Assembly: GCA_017139535.1 (NCBI GenBank)
Contig: WOUO01000005.1
Location: 682,001-746,000, forward strand
Direction: 5' to 3'
DNA: 64,000 nucleotides
From: Trichocladium uniseriatum
Lineage: Eukaryota; Ascomycota; Sordariomycetes; Sordariales; Chaetomiaceae
A program made the position numbers and the translations under genes. Shown here in pieces: positions 32,394 through 45,287 of the stretch; positions within the stretch are counted from its first letter, which is position 1, and each line of letters starts with the position of its first letter. Below the pieces are notes generated by a model that worked only from the letters and a program-made list of their open reading frames with translations, was not told the origin of the DNA and searched no databases.

Positions 32394-34241
32394 ATGGCTG
32401 CCAATGCGACAACCTCGCCGTTGGCGACCACCATCAGATATGGCGCCGCCAACATGCCGCTCCAGCTCGAGTCTGTCGTCGAGTATGTCTCCAACGCGAG
32501 CACCTGGACCATCCTCGCGACCATCCTCGCGACACTCGTCGTCTATGACCAGTGTAAGTAGATTGCAGGCCGATTTCCCTTTCTCCCAGGGAACTGCGCT
32601 GACCTGTCGTTTGCTCAGTCCGCTACATCTGGAACAAGGGGTCTATCGAAGGCCCGGCCATGAAGATTCCCTTCATTGGGCCCTTCCTCGAGTCCATGAA
32701 CCCCAAGTTCGAGGAGTACCACGCGAAATGGCTCAGCGGGCCCCTCAGCTGCGTCTCAGTTTTCCACAAGTAGGTCGACCTTGTCGCCAGCAACAAAAAT
32801 AATCGCCGGGAACCTGAGGACTGACGCGCGGGGATTCTAGGTTCGTCGTTATCGCCTCGACCCGTGACATGGCCCGGAAGGTCTTCAACGCGCCCGCCTA
32901 TGTCAAGCCCTGCGTCGTCGATGTCGCCCACAAGCTGCTCGGCGCCGACAACTGGGTGTTCCTGGACGGCAAGGCCCACGTTGATTTCCGCAAGGGGTTG
33001 AACGGGCTGTTCACCCGCCGCGCGCTTGAGATCTACCTCCCGGGCCAAGAGGAGGTGTACAACCGGTACTTCAAGGAGTTCGTCGAGATCACGAAGCAGG
33101 CGGGCGGAGCGCCGGTCCCCTTCATGACGGCCTTCCGCGAGATCATCACGGCCGTCTCGTGCCGTACCTTTGTCGGCCACTACATCTCGGACGAGGCCGT
33201 TAAGAAGATCGCCGACGACTACTACCTCATCACGGAGGCGCTCGAGCTGGTCAACTTCCCCATCATCCTGCCCTTCACCAAGACGTGGTACGGCAAGAAG
33301 GCGGCCGACATGGTGTTGGCCGAGTTCGCCAAGTGCGCCGCGAAGAGCAAGGTCCGGATGGCTGCTGGCGGCGAGCCCAACTGCATCATGGATGCGTGGA
33401 TTCTCCAGATGATCCAGTCCAAGAAGTGGCGCGATGCGCAGGAATCGGGTGTGACGGTCGAGGGACTGGAAAAGCCGACGCACGTCCTCCGGGACTTCAC
33501 CGACTATGAGATCTCGCAGACCGTCTTCACCTTCCTGTTCGCTTCCCAGGACGCGACGAGCAGCGCCGCCACTTGGCTCTTCCAGATCATGGCCCAGCGT
33601 CCCGAGATTCTGGACCGCGTGCGGGAGGAGAACCTCAAGACTCGGAACGGGGACATCCACGCCGCCGTGAACATGGACCAGCTCGAATCCATGACGTATA
33701 CTCGCGCCGTCGTCCGGGAGTTGCTTCGCTATCGCCCGCCCGTCCTCATGGTTCCCTATGTCGTCAAGAAGCCGTTCCCCATCTCGGAGACGTACACTGT
33801 TCCCAAGGGTAAGTCCAGCCCAGTATCCGAACCTTGCTCAGATGACTGATGCTAACTCGACTCGCAGGCGCCATGGTTATTCCCACGACATATCTGGCTC
33901 TGCGCGACCCCGAGGTGTACGAGAACCCCGACGAGTTCGACCCCGAGCGGTATTACACTGGTGACGCCGAGGTCAAGGGCGCCAAGAACTACCTCGTGTT
34001 CGGAACCGGCCCCCACTACTGCCTCGGGCAGCAATACGCCCAGCTCAACCTCGTTCTCATGCTTGGAAAGGCGTCGCTGCTGCTGGACTGGAAGCACCAC
34101 GCTACCCCCAAGTCGGAGGAGATCAAGGTGTTTGCCACCATCTTCCCTATGGTAAGCGATCCCAAAAAGAATGAGACGGCGACGCTGTGCTAACAGAAAT
34201 AGGACCACTGCCCATTGACGTTTGAGGACAGGAAGTGGTAG
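32394..34241 (+). CDS. ERG5: Sterol C-22 desaturase, cytochrome P450 CYP61
   Basis: Introduces the C22-C23 double bond late in ergosterol synthesis; ER membrane. Five exons (32394-32553, 32619-32769, 32841-33808, 33868-34151, 34203-34241) give 533 aa, normal for Erg5. One membrane anchor, TWTILATILATLVVYDQ, lies near residues 37-53. P450 motifs: I-helix oxygen-binding FLFASQDATSSAATW, K-helix ExxR in VVRELLRYRPP, and heme-ligand loop FGTGPHYCLGQQYA with the axial Cys. The CYP61 signatures AMVIPTTYLALRDPEVYENP and the terminal DHCPLTFEDRKW distinguish it from CYP51. No key residue is missing. Confidence 0.96.
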
Positions 34242-34987
34242 GGGATGAATAGGGACAATGGATGGGCTGGCGTTGGTGGTGGGTTTAATAAGGAGGAATA
34301 AAAGAAGCGACCAACCTCACGCCCGTCTGGGAGTGATAATGACACGGAGCTGGTCCGGACCGAGTGTTTGGATCAGCCGGGCGAAGCTTGGAGATGGTCA
34401 ACCAGCCGCCGACACCTATACAATTGTTAATGCTTAGTCTGTACATATACCAAAACCGCACATGGCTACCTAATGAGACGATGGATTGCACAAGGAAAGG
34501 CAGATCAAGGCTCCGAGCATGGGATGGGACTGGCGGCTACTTATATACAATTGCCCCTCTTCCTTGCCTCTAGCGCGCTGATAGGGGGAAAGGTGCAACG
34601 CCGCACGTCAGCCCCGTGCCCGGATTCATTGGATGACGATGCGACGGGCTGAGCACCAAGTACGTACTTGATAGTTAGCAGCACCCCGAGGCCGGCCATT
34701 CGCACGATATGCTCCTTTGAATTTGTATATTGTGAACCCGGATAGTTCTTTGTATTCCAGGTTGTATCTGGTGTTTATGGGGGAGTTATACCTAGGTTGA
34801 TGGCTAGCTGGAGGGCACTTAGAGAGCCGGATGTTAGCGGGAGTCGGAGGACATGACGCAGCCGTGTGGGGCACTCGGCTTCCGGTAACTCGGGGGAGCT
34901 TATCCGAGCTGAACCGCAGGTTGCTCGAACAACTCAACACCATCCTCCATCTCAAGATCCAATCCATTCGGTTGACCGCTCTCAACC
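34242..34987. promoter_or_regulatory. Spacer between ERG5 and the rhodanese gene
   Basis: Holds the ERG5 3' UTR and the promoter of the next gene. It is AT-richer around 34430-34570 and 34660-34800. No gene is seen. Confidence 0.4.
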
Positions 34988-35742
34988 ATGGCGTCGAAAC
35001 GAGCAGCCGTAAGCCTCGTGCAGGCTTCTGTCCCTTCAACCAGGACTGCGATCCCAGCGCGCGTCCAAGCGACGACGCAGCTCTCACTGCGCCAATATCA
35101 CAGCCGCGTTCAGCCGCGCCAACTGCCTCTTCTTTCGGTCTTTAGACAGTACCCGGCATCATGCACCAGCCAATGCGCGACAGCAAAGGCGCTTGTCGCG
35201 AACCGCGGGTACTCTACCGAGTCTGAGGCTAAGGCTAAGCCGCCGCACAAGATCTGGGACTTTGACGCGGTATGTTCTCTCCCTTTGCATCAAGCAAGAA
35301 AGCAAGTAATGTAATGCTAACCACCTCCACCCAACACAGGTCCTGCAATTAACAACCAAACCCAACCCCGCCATCACCATCATCGGTATGCCCTCAACCC
35401 TACCCCCCTTTATCCTGCTTCCGTCACTAACCCTCTCCCCTTTCCCACCACGCAGACGTCCGCGAACCCGCCGAACTGCAACAGACGGGGCGCATCCCCG
35501 GCGCGCTCAACATCCCCATCACGACGGCGCCCGACAGCTTCCACATCAGCGAGGACGAGTTTGAGGACCGGTTCGGGTTCCCGCGCCCGGCGCGCGACGC
35601 CGAGGTCGTCTTTTACTGCCGCGCCGGCGTGCGCAGCCACGCGGCGGCCAAGCTGGCCGAGGATGGGGGGTGGACTAAGGTTGGGGAGTACCCTGGGAGT
35701 TGGCTGGATTGGGATCAGAAGGGGGGAAAGGTGGCTAGGTGA
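34988..35742 (+). CDS. Mitochondrial-type single-domain rhodanese (thiosulfate sulfurtransferase)
   Basis: Predicted sulfur transferase of 204 aa in three exons: 34988-35269, 35340-35385 and 35456-35742. The first 75 residues are rich in Arg, Ser, Ala and Gln and lack acids, with an RGYSTES motif that looks like a presequence cleavage site. The rhodanese domain runs from about residue 95: TIIDVREPAELQQTGRIPGA, then DEFEDRFGFPRP, and the active-site loop FYCRAGVRSHAAAKLAE with catalytic Cys, ending with YPGSWLDW. This order matches yeast Rdl1/Rdl2 and TSTD1-like proteins. The physiological substrate is unknown. It is convergent with the Yip1-family gene, whose stop is 206 bp away. Confidence 0.88.
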
Positions 35743-35948
35743 GGTGCCACTAAAAGGTGTCTGTCTATCTGTTTGTAGCCACGGCCAGGTTGATTCATGC
35801 TGTGGTGCTTGATAAGAGTCTTGAATCGGCTTGTGATAACGCCCCAAACGCCAGATGCTGTCTCGCCAGATACAGGTTGTAGTTTACACGCCGCAGTACG
35901 GATAATCCCCCACACACTATGCCATCCCACTCACACTCGGCCCCCGCC

Positions 35949-36995
35949 TCAAAACATCCGCGGGGGGTTCAGATACACAGCCTCCGGCTCACCCTTGCGC
36001 GCCGGGCTGCCGTGCGCAAAGAACAACACCTTGATGGCAATCGCCAGCCCAAAGTGCAGCGCCACGACCAGAATCAGCAGCACCTTGCTCGTCTGGCGGT
36101 CCGTCGCGCTCAGCACGGGGTACATGTTCCGCAGCAAGAAGGCAACCGACACGCCGAACCCGACGCCCACAAACACCCAGTTGAGGATCGTGATGGGCGA
36201 CCAGCTGATGAGCGCCACGGGGATCCAGATCAGGTTCCCGTAGCCGTACAGCGCCCAGCACTCGAGCAAGTTCGCGCTCTCGGAGCCAAAGTACCGCAGC
36301 GCGAGGTACAGCACGACGGGGATGACAAAGGTGTAGCCATACACCAGCCCAGCAGCCCCTTTTTGTCACAAGTCAGCATCCACTATCCACACTCGTAAAA
36401 AAAAAAAAAGGACCAGCAAAAGCTCACCACTCAATAACCCAAAATCATACGCAAACGCCCCCCTGCCCTCCCGCGCCAGGTAATCACTGATCGTCCCGCC
36501 CAAGAACAAAATCAGCACCACCGTCGTCGCAATCCAAAACGGCCCGTATAAGTCCGGGTTCCCCTCGAGCACATCCAAAAAATTCGCCCGCGGATACAGC
36601 GCCGCCCAGCAGCGGTGCAGCACGGCCGAGGTATCGACGTCAAAGAACTGCGCGTAGAACGACAGCGTCCAGAGGAACCGCTTGCTGCCGCTCTCGCCCG
36701 AGGACGACGAGGCGTTGGCCGTGGCGGGGAGGGGCAGGAGCGGCGAGTTGAGGGGCTTGCCGCGGCCCCCCGTCGAGGTGGTGCCGAGGGCCGGGGAGGT
36801 TTCGGAGAAGTTGGACGTGTGGAATTCGAGGTCTTCTTGGAGGTCTGTGTGGCCTAGGTCGCCCTGTTGTGGGTTGGGAGGAGGGGTTAGTTTTGGTGGG
36901 ATGGGATGGGCAACCGCCGCGGGAGATGGGGGGGGGGAAGGGGAACGGACTTCATCGTCGACGTCTACGACGGCGTCGTAGCCGGATCTAGACAT
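35949..36995 (-). CDS. Yip1-domain Golgi membrane protein (YIPF1/2, Yip5-like)
   Basis: Five-span membrane protein that binds Rab GTPases in the Golgi. Two exons, 36428-36995 and 35949-36358, give 325 aa. The cytosolic N-terminus (about 150 residues) is Pro/Ser-rich. The Yip1 hallmark NPDLYGPFWIATTVVLILF opens the first span, followed by spans around YGYTFVIPVVLYLALRYFG, LIWIPVALISWSPITILNW, VFVGVGFGVSVAFLL and VLLILVVALHFGLAIAIKVL. The Leu-Tyr-Gly motif plus a long N-terminus favour YIPF1/2 (yeast Yip5) over Yip1/YIPF5, with moderate certainty. The intron acceptor AAAAAG lacks a pyrimidine tract but is fixed by the frame. Confidence 0.87.
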
Positions 36996-37468
36996 TTTGT
37001 CCCTGGGTTCCGCTCAATGCGGGGACTGCGCTGAAGTTTGGAGTACTGCCGGGTCGAGGTACGGAAGAGGTGTCAAGCAGCGCAAGCCGTCGAGGTGTTC
37101 TGGCCTTGGAGCTGGAGCTCGCTTATGACAGCTGTTGCGTGGAAGGGGTGCAGGTTACAGTTTAGAACCACGCCCAGGCAAATCACACCCACCAAGAACA
37201 CACAAGCACTCCACAGTCACGTGATCACATTTGCCCAAAGCATGAGCTATCATCAGGGCCAAGCTCTCGTTCATGGAATTGGAAGCTCAATACAGCGCCG
37301 TGCAAGGGATCAGAATTAGATGGTCAGGAGTCTTAAGCTATGGTCATCCGGAATGTACAGCCAGAATGGTTGCCGTATCCCCCCTGCCAACCCTGCCACC
37401 CTTGCAGAACGATAGCAATGCCGAGAAACCAAAGACGCCAGACGACCGTGACCGAGGAGAGTAACCGT
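36996..37468. promoter_or_regulatory. Spacer between ubiquitin-eL40 and the Yip1-family gene
   Basis: Both neighbours read leftward, so this holds the Yip1-family gene promoter and the ubiquitin-eL40 3' UTR. No gene is seen. Confidence 0.4.
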
Positions 37469-38176
<708 letters not shown>

Positions 38177-38519
38177 CTTGACCGATTTTCGCGGACGTGC
38201 TGGTGAGGATGACGGGAAAGTTCGCAGGAAGCCCGTAATTTTTGGTGGGGGTTAGAATCGGCAGGCGACTGGGGGCCTAGGGCTCGCGGCCGGAAATTCA
38301 AGGCAGGAATGGACCGCACAGTGTGTGACCCCACATGCACGGTACCCAACCCTGGCCTTCCCGTGAATCCTCTCCGCTCGACCTCTTCTGGAAGCTCTCA
38401 ACAACCACCTCGCACATGAAACTTGTTAATGCTTTGCATGAGGTATCTCTGGAAAAATGTAAAATTACATGGTGCAATCTCTCCCAACGCCCAACTCCCG
38501 CTTTTTCCCATGGAACCCA
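38177..38519. promoter_or_regulatory. Leader and promoter of ubiquitin-eL40
   Basis: Sequence between the split start codon and the RRN7 stop. It should contain the promoter, the first-exon leader and the RRN7 3' UTR. No TATA box is obvious. Confidence 0.45.
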
Positions 38520-40431
38520 TTACTCCTGATCGCTCATCTCCATCATTTCGCTCTCCTCTCTCAGACGACGCTTCTCTCCCCTCTGCCACTTTTGAAGCAG
38601 CCGCTCGAGAGTGTAGACGGCGCGAAGAAGGTCTTGTACCGATAACCCGGCCGCCTCGGCCGCCACTTCGTAAAAGCGCTTCATCGGCCCCTCCAGCTCA
38701 TCGACGTCCTTGTAACGCTGATAGTCTGAGCCCAGCCTCTTGACCTTCCCCTCCCCGTCTTCGGGTTCTGGCAGCGGGCTGACATTCTTCATGGCGCCCT
38801 GAACTCTGTTCATTCTAGCCTCGATCTCCTCCACGGGCAGTTCAGGCACTTCTGGCAATGGCGGGATGTCGCTGAGCGGGAAAAGACGGTCGACGTCGGT
38901 TTCGTCTATGTGACTTCGTTTTAGCTTCGAGATTTCATGGTACGGCGTCTTTAAGAACCAACCTGGCCGGTTCTTCTCAATCTGGGTCTCCTGGAACCAG
39001 TTCAGCAGCTCGTTCATCTCCTGCTTGTCCATTGACCATATCTCCTGTGGGTCCATGTGCTCATATTCCAGCAACGCGGGCTTCTTTTCTGGCTTTTTGG
39101 GGAACTCCGACTCCCACACCGTCCAGTCCATCCTGCGACACAGAGGATCGTCGTCGTCAAGAGGAAACCGCTCAACGCCATCGAGGGGGAACAGGTGTTT
39201 CGTTGCTACCACAAGAGACGCTATTAACAGCACGTCTGGGAGGTCGAGCAGCATGTATCGTTTAGGTGGCGTTCCCCTGGTTGGAAAGGAGAAGCACATC
39301 TCAAGGAGACGGCACGTCTTTTGGGCAAATGGATGGACCTCGGCTGTAGTATTCCCAGAGTCAGTACCTCGCCGTGACTATTGAACCTGGAGAGATGAAC
39401 GTACGGGGAAGGGCGAGGTCCCTGATGTGGAGGAATAGAAGCGGCGGTGCCGGTATCGCCGGAAATACTAGCCCGTGGTTCTCCTTGTACCCGAGCATCA
39501 GATCTAGGACGGCCTCGTGTAGCTCGCTACCTTCGAATATGGCATATCGAGTCAGGAGAGAATGATGGCCCCAGCTCGGCAGCCGGTCCCGCCACTCCTT
39601 GGGCACATAGTCAATCTACTCTCAGTCAGCAACGACATTCCATCCTCAACCCCTGAATGTAAACCTACCGCCCCTAGAAACGGAATCTGGTTATTCCTTG
39701 CCCACCTAAACACATCCCCAATCCGCACAGGCTCCTGCCGCATAACACACCCCAAGTACACCAGCGCCAGGGTATCCAACGCCCCAGGCAGCGGCCAGAT
39801 CTCGCCCGCCCAGCTCTTGCTCTTCCTCTTCCTCCCCAGCACCACACTCTCATCCGCCGAAGTCTGCGACTCGTCCGTCTGCTGCGAACTAAACATCACC
39901 GGCCCCCCACCACTACCACCACCCTCCGAGTCCGACGTGCCCTCCCCACCAGACCGCCGCCTCCCTCTACTCCTCCCATGCTTCGCCCCATCCTCCCTCG
40001 CCAACCCAGGAAACTCCCTGACTCGTAGATGCCACAGGTCGCGACACACGGACTCGAGCTCCGGGTGAAAACCCTTGCGGCGCACGAGCCATGCGACCTG
40101 TTTCCGCAGCAGCAGCTGCAGGCACTCGAGGAACAGCTCGCGGGCCTCATTGCCCGTCAGGTGCTTGTGCTCGGCGCGGCGGGCCTCGCGTTTTTTCCGG
40201 GCGACGCGGCCGGTTTTGCCAAAGTTGTCGTCCTCGTCAATGTCGAATTGGACGTAACCCTGACCCAGCAGGTTAGTTACACGGTGCTGAGAACTGAGAA
40301 AGAGGAATGCTGACCTCGACTTGGTGCCCATTCTCGCAATATCGTCGTCCGTTTTCGAGATACCATCGTCTGGCGGGACATTCTGAACACGTCTCGCCGC
40401 GTGGGAACTTGTGGTGGCGGCGCGAGGCCAT
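38520..40431 (-). CDS. RRN7: RNA polymerase I core-factor subunit Rrn7 (TAF1B-like)
   Basis: Zinc-ribbon, TFIIB-related subunit of the Pol I core factor that recruits Pol I to rDNA in the nucleolus. Exons 40315-40431, 39669-40259, 39405-39615 and 38520-39343 give 580 aa; removing a possible extra 57-nt in-frame intron (38906-38962) would give 561. The N-terminal zinc ribbon has C15, C18, C32 and H36 (CSECPARRW, RRYCENGH). A first cyclin-like region includes ARELFLECLQLLLRKQVAWLV and LDTLALVYLGCVMRQEPVRI, and a second includes LLDLPDVLLIASLVVATKHL. An acidic, Ser-rich insert sits between. The C-terminus has LSVQDLLRAVYTLERLLQ. Identity rests on this order and the ribbon. Confidence 0.88.
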
Positions 40432-41160
40432 GGACTGGGAGTTGGTTGTTTGGATGAAAAGTGAAGCTCACTCTGAGACGTCCGAGCTCTGAGAAGAAAG
40501 CAGCTTTGGAAATGCTGAAAAAAATATTCCGAAACTTGCGTTCACTAACACGACTTTCAGTAGTTTTCTTTTAACCTTTTTTTTTTGTCTCGGACATTTA
40601 TCATCATCACATCTTTCATTCGATTGTTACCCCACACACCTCAGCTTTCACTTGTTGCCGTGCTCAAACAATTCATTCTTCATGCACCTACCCGGCACCA
40701 CAATCCAATGGTGTTAAAACATAATTTGTCGCCGATAAAACCTCAAATCACAACCATATGGGGGGAATTCTTGGGAGTTGGGTCAAGAGGAACCGCCAGA
40801 ATCATTTGATTCTATCGGGCAACTACTTGTTTTCTGAAACCCGCGAAACAAAATCCCGGCACAGAAAGCAATACGCGCAAGAAACGGCAAAGCAGACGCA
40901 GGTTCCGGGCGAGTAGTCTAAGACCATATGCCTTATACCCAGCAGAAAGTGTTTGGATAGGTAGACTCCGTCTGCCGCAACCGGGGTTCACCCGGATGCC
41001 CGGAACAGCCCAAGAAACATCAAAGCGATATACCTTAGCCGGCCAAGAAGCCTCAGCGACAACAAGTGTCATATTGCTACCGCCGAGAAGGAACCAGTCA
41101 TTTCACATCCCGGCCCCTCCCCGCTCCTCCTGCTCCCATACTAACCTGAGCTACATCCGT
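40432..41160. promoter_or_regulatory. RRN7 upstream region / eIF5A 3' region
   Basis: AT-rich between 40500 and 40760, with T-runs. It holds the RRN7 promoter and the distal 3' region of eIF5A. No gene is seen. Confidence 0.4.
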
Positions 41161-41942
41161 TTATTTTTGGCCCTCCTTGGCGTCAATAGCAGCCTCCTCG
41201 CCCATGGCAGTCTGGACGGTAACGACTAGATTGCGGGCGTTAGCTGTGAAATTCTCACATGGGTGACTAAGGTCCGTGTCTTAAGGCTTACGGGTCTCCT
41301 TGTCCTCCTCCTTGAAGAGCTTGAGGATCTTGTTCCCAACATCGCCCTCGGGCATCTTGACGTCGTTCTTCTCGTCGCCTTCAGAGGTCATCAGGTTAAG
41401 GAAGCCGTCGTCAATGTCAAGCTAAGGCGCCAGATTAGCATTTTTTTTCCAGCATTAAAAAGGTGACATCACCAAGTCCACTTACCAGAGTGTACTCGTT
41501 GCGCTTGACGACGGGGACGTCCATGTTGTGGGTGGAAGGGCAGAGCTCTTCAAGCTTCTTGCCGGTGAAAATGTCGATGGCGACGAGATGGACCTTGGCG
41601 TGGCCGTGCTTGCCGGTCTTGGAGGTCGACATGTCGACGATCTTGCAAGGGCGGCCCTTGATAACGACGTGTCCGTTCTTCCGCAGGGCAGAGCACTGCA
41701 TGGGGAAGGTGGCCGAGGCACCGGAGTCGCCACCGGCGTCGAGCTCGAACGAGTGCTGAGAGGCATCGAGTTAGTCCCGAGAAAGCGATTGGGTTGGATT
41801 TCGATGGCGTTCAAAGTCAAAATGGCCGACAACCATCCCGACGACCATCGCGGGGCTTGCGCCAGGCAATGCGGGGTGATTTCTGGCCGGCCAAGCGAGC
41901 AACGGCCAAGCGCGGAATGCAACTCACCTCCTCAGTAGACAT
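41161..41942 (-). CDS. TIF51A: Translation factor eIF5A
   Basis: Hypusine-containing elongation/termination factor of 159 aa. Exons on the minus strand: 41928-41942 (15 nt), 41486-41755, 41292-41421 and 41161-41225. The hypusine loop is DMSTSKTGKHGHAKVHLVA, with the modified Lys at residue 54. N-terminal MSTEEHSFELDAGGDSGASA and C-terminal SEGDEKNDVKMPEGDVGNKI match the family. The first exon is only five codons and exon 4 encodes the last 21 residues. Gene order with RRN7 and ubiquitin-eL40 on the same strand groups three ribosome/translation genes, but the spacers are ordinary, so co-regulation is only a guess. The symbol is borrowed from yeast. Confidence 0.96.
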
Positions 41943-42914
41943 TTTGAAAACCTGTGGAAGGATACCGGGTTTGTCGGGGAAAAAAGCTGGAGGCGGATGC
42001 CCAAAAAGACGTCGAAAAGTTTAAAGGAGGAGAGAATGGAAAGTGACAGGTTATGGAGCGGAGAGGGGGCGGGAGGAAAATTGTGGTTTTGAAGCACCGG
42101 CCCAAGCGAAAGAAAAAGGTGCAGCGTTTCCCCGCCAAGTAGCCCCTCCTTAGCAATGGGGGTTGTCTGCGACTGCCCTCTGCGCCACTAAATTTGAACT
42201 TTTGTGGTGGGTTCTGGGCTCTTGTATCCCCTGACCTTGCCTGCCCCGACTTTGGCGTAGTTATGTACATAGCCCGATGGAATTTTTCTCTGTTTTGCCT
42301 TTCTGTAGCCACCCTCGCACGAGACCTGCCAGTGAAGGCTTGCTCACAGAGGTGGGCCGGGCCAATCATGGCCGACTTGAAGGCAGACATGCTCAGAGTG
42401 TACACAGTGCACACACAAAACTGGCTCAAACGCCTAGGTTGCCAATCCTTGCCTCAAGTCCGGAGAGCCCTCCTCTCAGATTTTATGTTACCTGGAATAC
42501 ATGACCGTTTTAGGCGGAAAATATGGTGCTGCCTTGCTCTTTGCCGTCGATTCTTGTTTATGATGCTGCCCATCACTGTGTGAACCAAGCTGACTTGGCC
42601 ATTAAATTGTGGCATTCACTGTGTTTCTGTCACTGTGTACGGAATCACCCCACATTGGATCTGATGCAAGACTCGGCAAGGATCTGAAGTTCCCAACGGA
42701 AGCAAAACGGTGCTTGCCACTGGCCAATCAACAGTGGATATCAGCTCGCGCAGCCTTGTCCATTCCCAGCTGCCCCCAGGTGCCACCCAGGAGCTCTCCT
42801 TGCACAGCACAGGCAATGACAGCCTGACGGGCCAGCAAACGCGACACCATCACGAGCGAGACGAATTTGGAGCCAGGCGCTGGCCACGGCGACCCGGCAA
42901 ACTACTGATCCACC
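41943..42914. promoter_or_regulatory. Divergent region between eIF5A and VPS52
   Basis: 972 bp between divergent starts. There is a pyrimidine-rich leader side for eIF5A near 41960-42120 and several CCAAT-like patches (for example around 42362 and 42725). No gene is seen. Confidence 0.4.
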
Positions 42915-45042
42915 ATGTGGCTTGACCGGTTTGCTGGGCAACACCCGCAGCATCCCGGAAGCACTCCGTCTCCGCCAAACACCCAGAGCCGCTCACATTC
43001 GCCGCTACCTCGCCGGACATCAAGTGCGCGCGGCCCGTATGTCACGTCGCAGAGACCGGGAATCACGCCGAGGGGTTCGTCCCTGTCGCTGGTTTCGAAC
43101 GATTCGTCTTCCTCGCTGCTCGCCGCATCGAAACGGACCAATGGCTCAGCCCTGAAGCAGTCCACCATCGTCGACGACAGCCCGGACCCCGAGGAGGTGC
43201 TCGCCCGGATTCTCGGCCCTTTGCCCAATACAACCGCTTCGGAAGACAGTCGGACAGGGAGGATTACGGAGGATGACTTGGATTTCGACTTTGACTTTGG
43301 TGGCCTTGGACTCCACGAGCTCGCCAGGGGGGATGCCGATCGAGCGGCTGTGGACAGCTACAGGCCGCAGACGGTAGAAGACTGTAGGTCGCCCCGAGCC
43401 CGCGTGGCTTACACTTCTTGTACTCATAGTTTGCAAATAGTCGAGCGAGATAAAGCCAAGTTCGAAGAGCTCCATCGGTCCATCCGAGCGTGCGACGACA
43501 TCCTGAGTTCGGTCGAGTCCAACCTTACCAGCTTTCGCAATGACCTAGCCGCCGTATCTGCCGATATTGAGAGCCTCCAAGCCCGCTCGACTGCGTTGAA
43601 TGTCAGGTTAGAGAACCGGAGGGCGGTGGAGAAGAGCCTGGGGCCGCTTGTGGAGGAGCTTAGCGTGTCGCCCATGGTCGTGTCCAAGATAGCAGAAGGC
43701 CATATCGACGAGGGATGGGTCAAGATTCTGGCTGAGGTGGATAAGAGAGCTGCGGCTCAGAAGAAAAACTCGCCGCAACCACAGAGCAAGGCGCTAGCCG
43801 ACGTAGGACCGCTGCTGGAGAAGCTGGTTCTCAAGGTACTTGAAGAAGCTCGTCCCCCGTCTTTAGGGCGCACTCTGCTAACCCGGCCAGGCCGTTGAGC
43901 GCATACGGGATTTCTTGGTTGCCCAGATCAAGGCGCTGAGGTCACCCAACATCAATGCCCAGATCATCCAACAGCAGAACTTTCTCAGGTTCAAGGACCT
44001 CTTTACTTTTCTGCACCGGCACCAGCCCGTCCTTGCGGGCGAGATCTGCCAGGCCTACCTCAACACCATGCGATGGTACTATCTGAACCAGTTCACCCGC
44101 TATCAAAAGGCGCTGGAAAAGCTCAAGCTCCATGTTCTGGATAAGAACGACGTGCTCGGCCACGAGGATACTTCGAGGCGGACCACGGTGCTCTCGGGGT
44201 CCAAACTCGCAGGGGCCCCACATGACGCCTTCAACCTGGGAAGGAGGATAGAAGTGCTCAAGACGCACAACCAGCTGGCCGTCTCGTCGTACCTGGTCGA
44301 AGAAGACCAGTCGACGCACTACCTCGAGACCCCCTTCCGCAACTTCAACCTTGCTCTCGTGGACAACGCCACGGCTGAGTACACGTTCCTCGCATCCTTC
44401 TTCAGCCCGGCCCTCACCTTCGCCGCCATCTCGCGGCACTTCAACTATATTTTTGACCCGACTTTCGCCCTCGGCCAGGCCCTCACCAAGCAGCTCGTGG
44501 CCGACACGTACGACGGTCTGGGCGTGCTGCTGTGCGTGCGGCTTAACCAGCACTCGGCCTTTGAGCTGCAGCGCCGCCGCGTGCCCGCCGCCGACGGCTA
44601 CATCAACGGCACGGCCATGTCGCTGTGGCCGCGCCTGCAGAGCATCATGGACGCGCACTGCGAGTCGGTCCGCGCGCTGACGGCGGCCCTCCCAACGCGC
44701 GCCGCATCTGCCGCGTCCGCCAAGGCCGCCTCGGCGGCACCTCATGTCGTCACACAGCGGTTCGGGCAGCTGCTCCACGGCGTCCTGGCGCTGAGTGCCG
44801 AGGCCGGTGGGGACGATGAGCCGGTCGTGGCGAGTCTCCGTCGGCTGCGCACCGAGGTCGAGGGGTTCCTGACCAAGGCCGGCCAGGCGTCGTTTGGCGC
44901 CGACCAGAGGAAGCGGGAGCGGTTTTTGTATAATAATTACAGTTTGATTCTTACCATCATTAGCGATGTTAGCGGGAAGCTGGCGACGGAAGAGCAGGAA
45001 CATTTTGAGGCGTTGAAAACGAGTTATCAGGAGGCTGCGTAG
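42915..45042 (+). CDS. VPS52: GARP/EARP tethering complex subunit Vps52
   Basis: Tethers endosome-derived vesicles at the trans-Golgi. Three exons (42915-43383, 43441-43835, 43891-45042) give 671 aa (yeast Vps52 is 641). The Ser/Pro-rich N-terminus begins MWLDRFAGQHPQHPG. Then comes TVED joined over a 57-nt intron to FERDKAKFEELHRSIRACDD, a coiled coil (DLAAVSADIESLQARSTALN), and the most conserved Vps52/Sac2 core AVERIRDFLVAQIKALRSPN, LRFKDLFTFLHRHQPVLAGE and ICQAYLNTMRWYYLNQF. The first intron is a multiple of three without a stop, so retention would insert 19 residues at the start of the coiled coil. The conserved core makes the call firm. Confidence 0.92.
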
Positions 45043-45287
45043 CCTTGAGGGTATAGTCGGAGGGCGCTTGCAGGTCTGGGTTTGATTTGTCGTCAATTTT
45101 CGGGCTGTTCATAGACCTAGCGGTACATAGGACAGGTTGAAGTATTAATGCAATACGGAGGGGTTTTGGCGGATATCCAGAGGAATGAGGATAGACAGTC
45201 TATAACAACCAGATCCATCCCTTTTTGTGATGATACACAGTATATACACCTTCTAGAACCCAAGCTCTACAAGCAACAACACACCAT

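Noticed and set aside
32623..33660. 345-aa open frame antisense to ERG5
   Set aside because: Shadow frame crossing ERG5 introns; no splice logic or domain of its own.
43942..45096. 384-aa open frame antisense to VPS52
   Set aside because: Shadow frame of a well-conserved exon.
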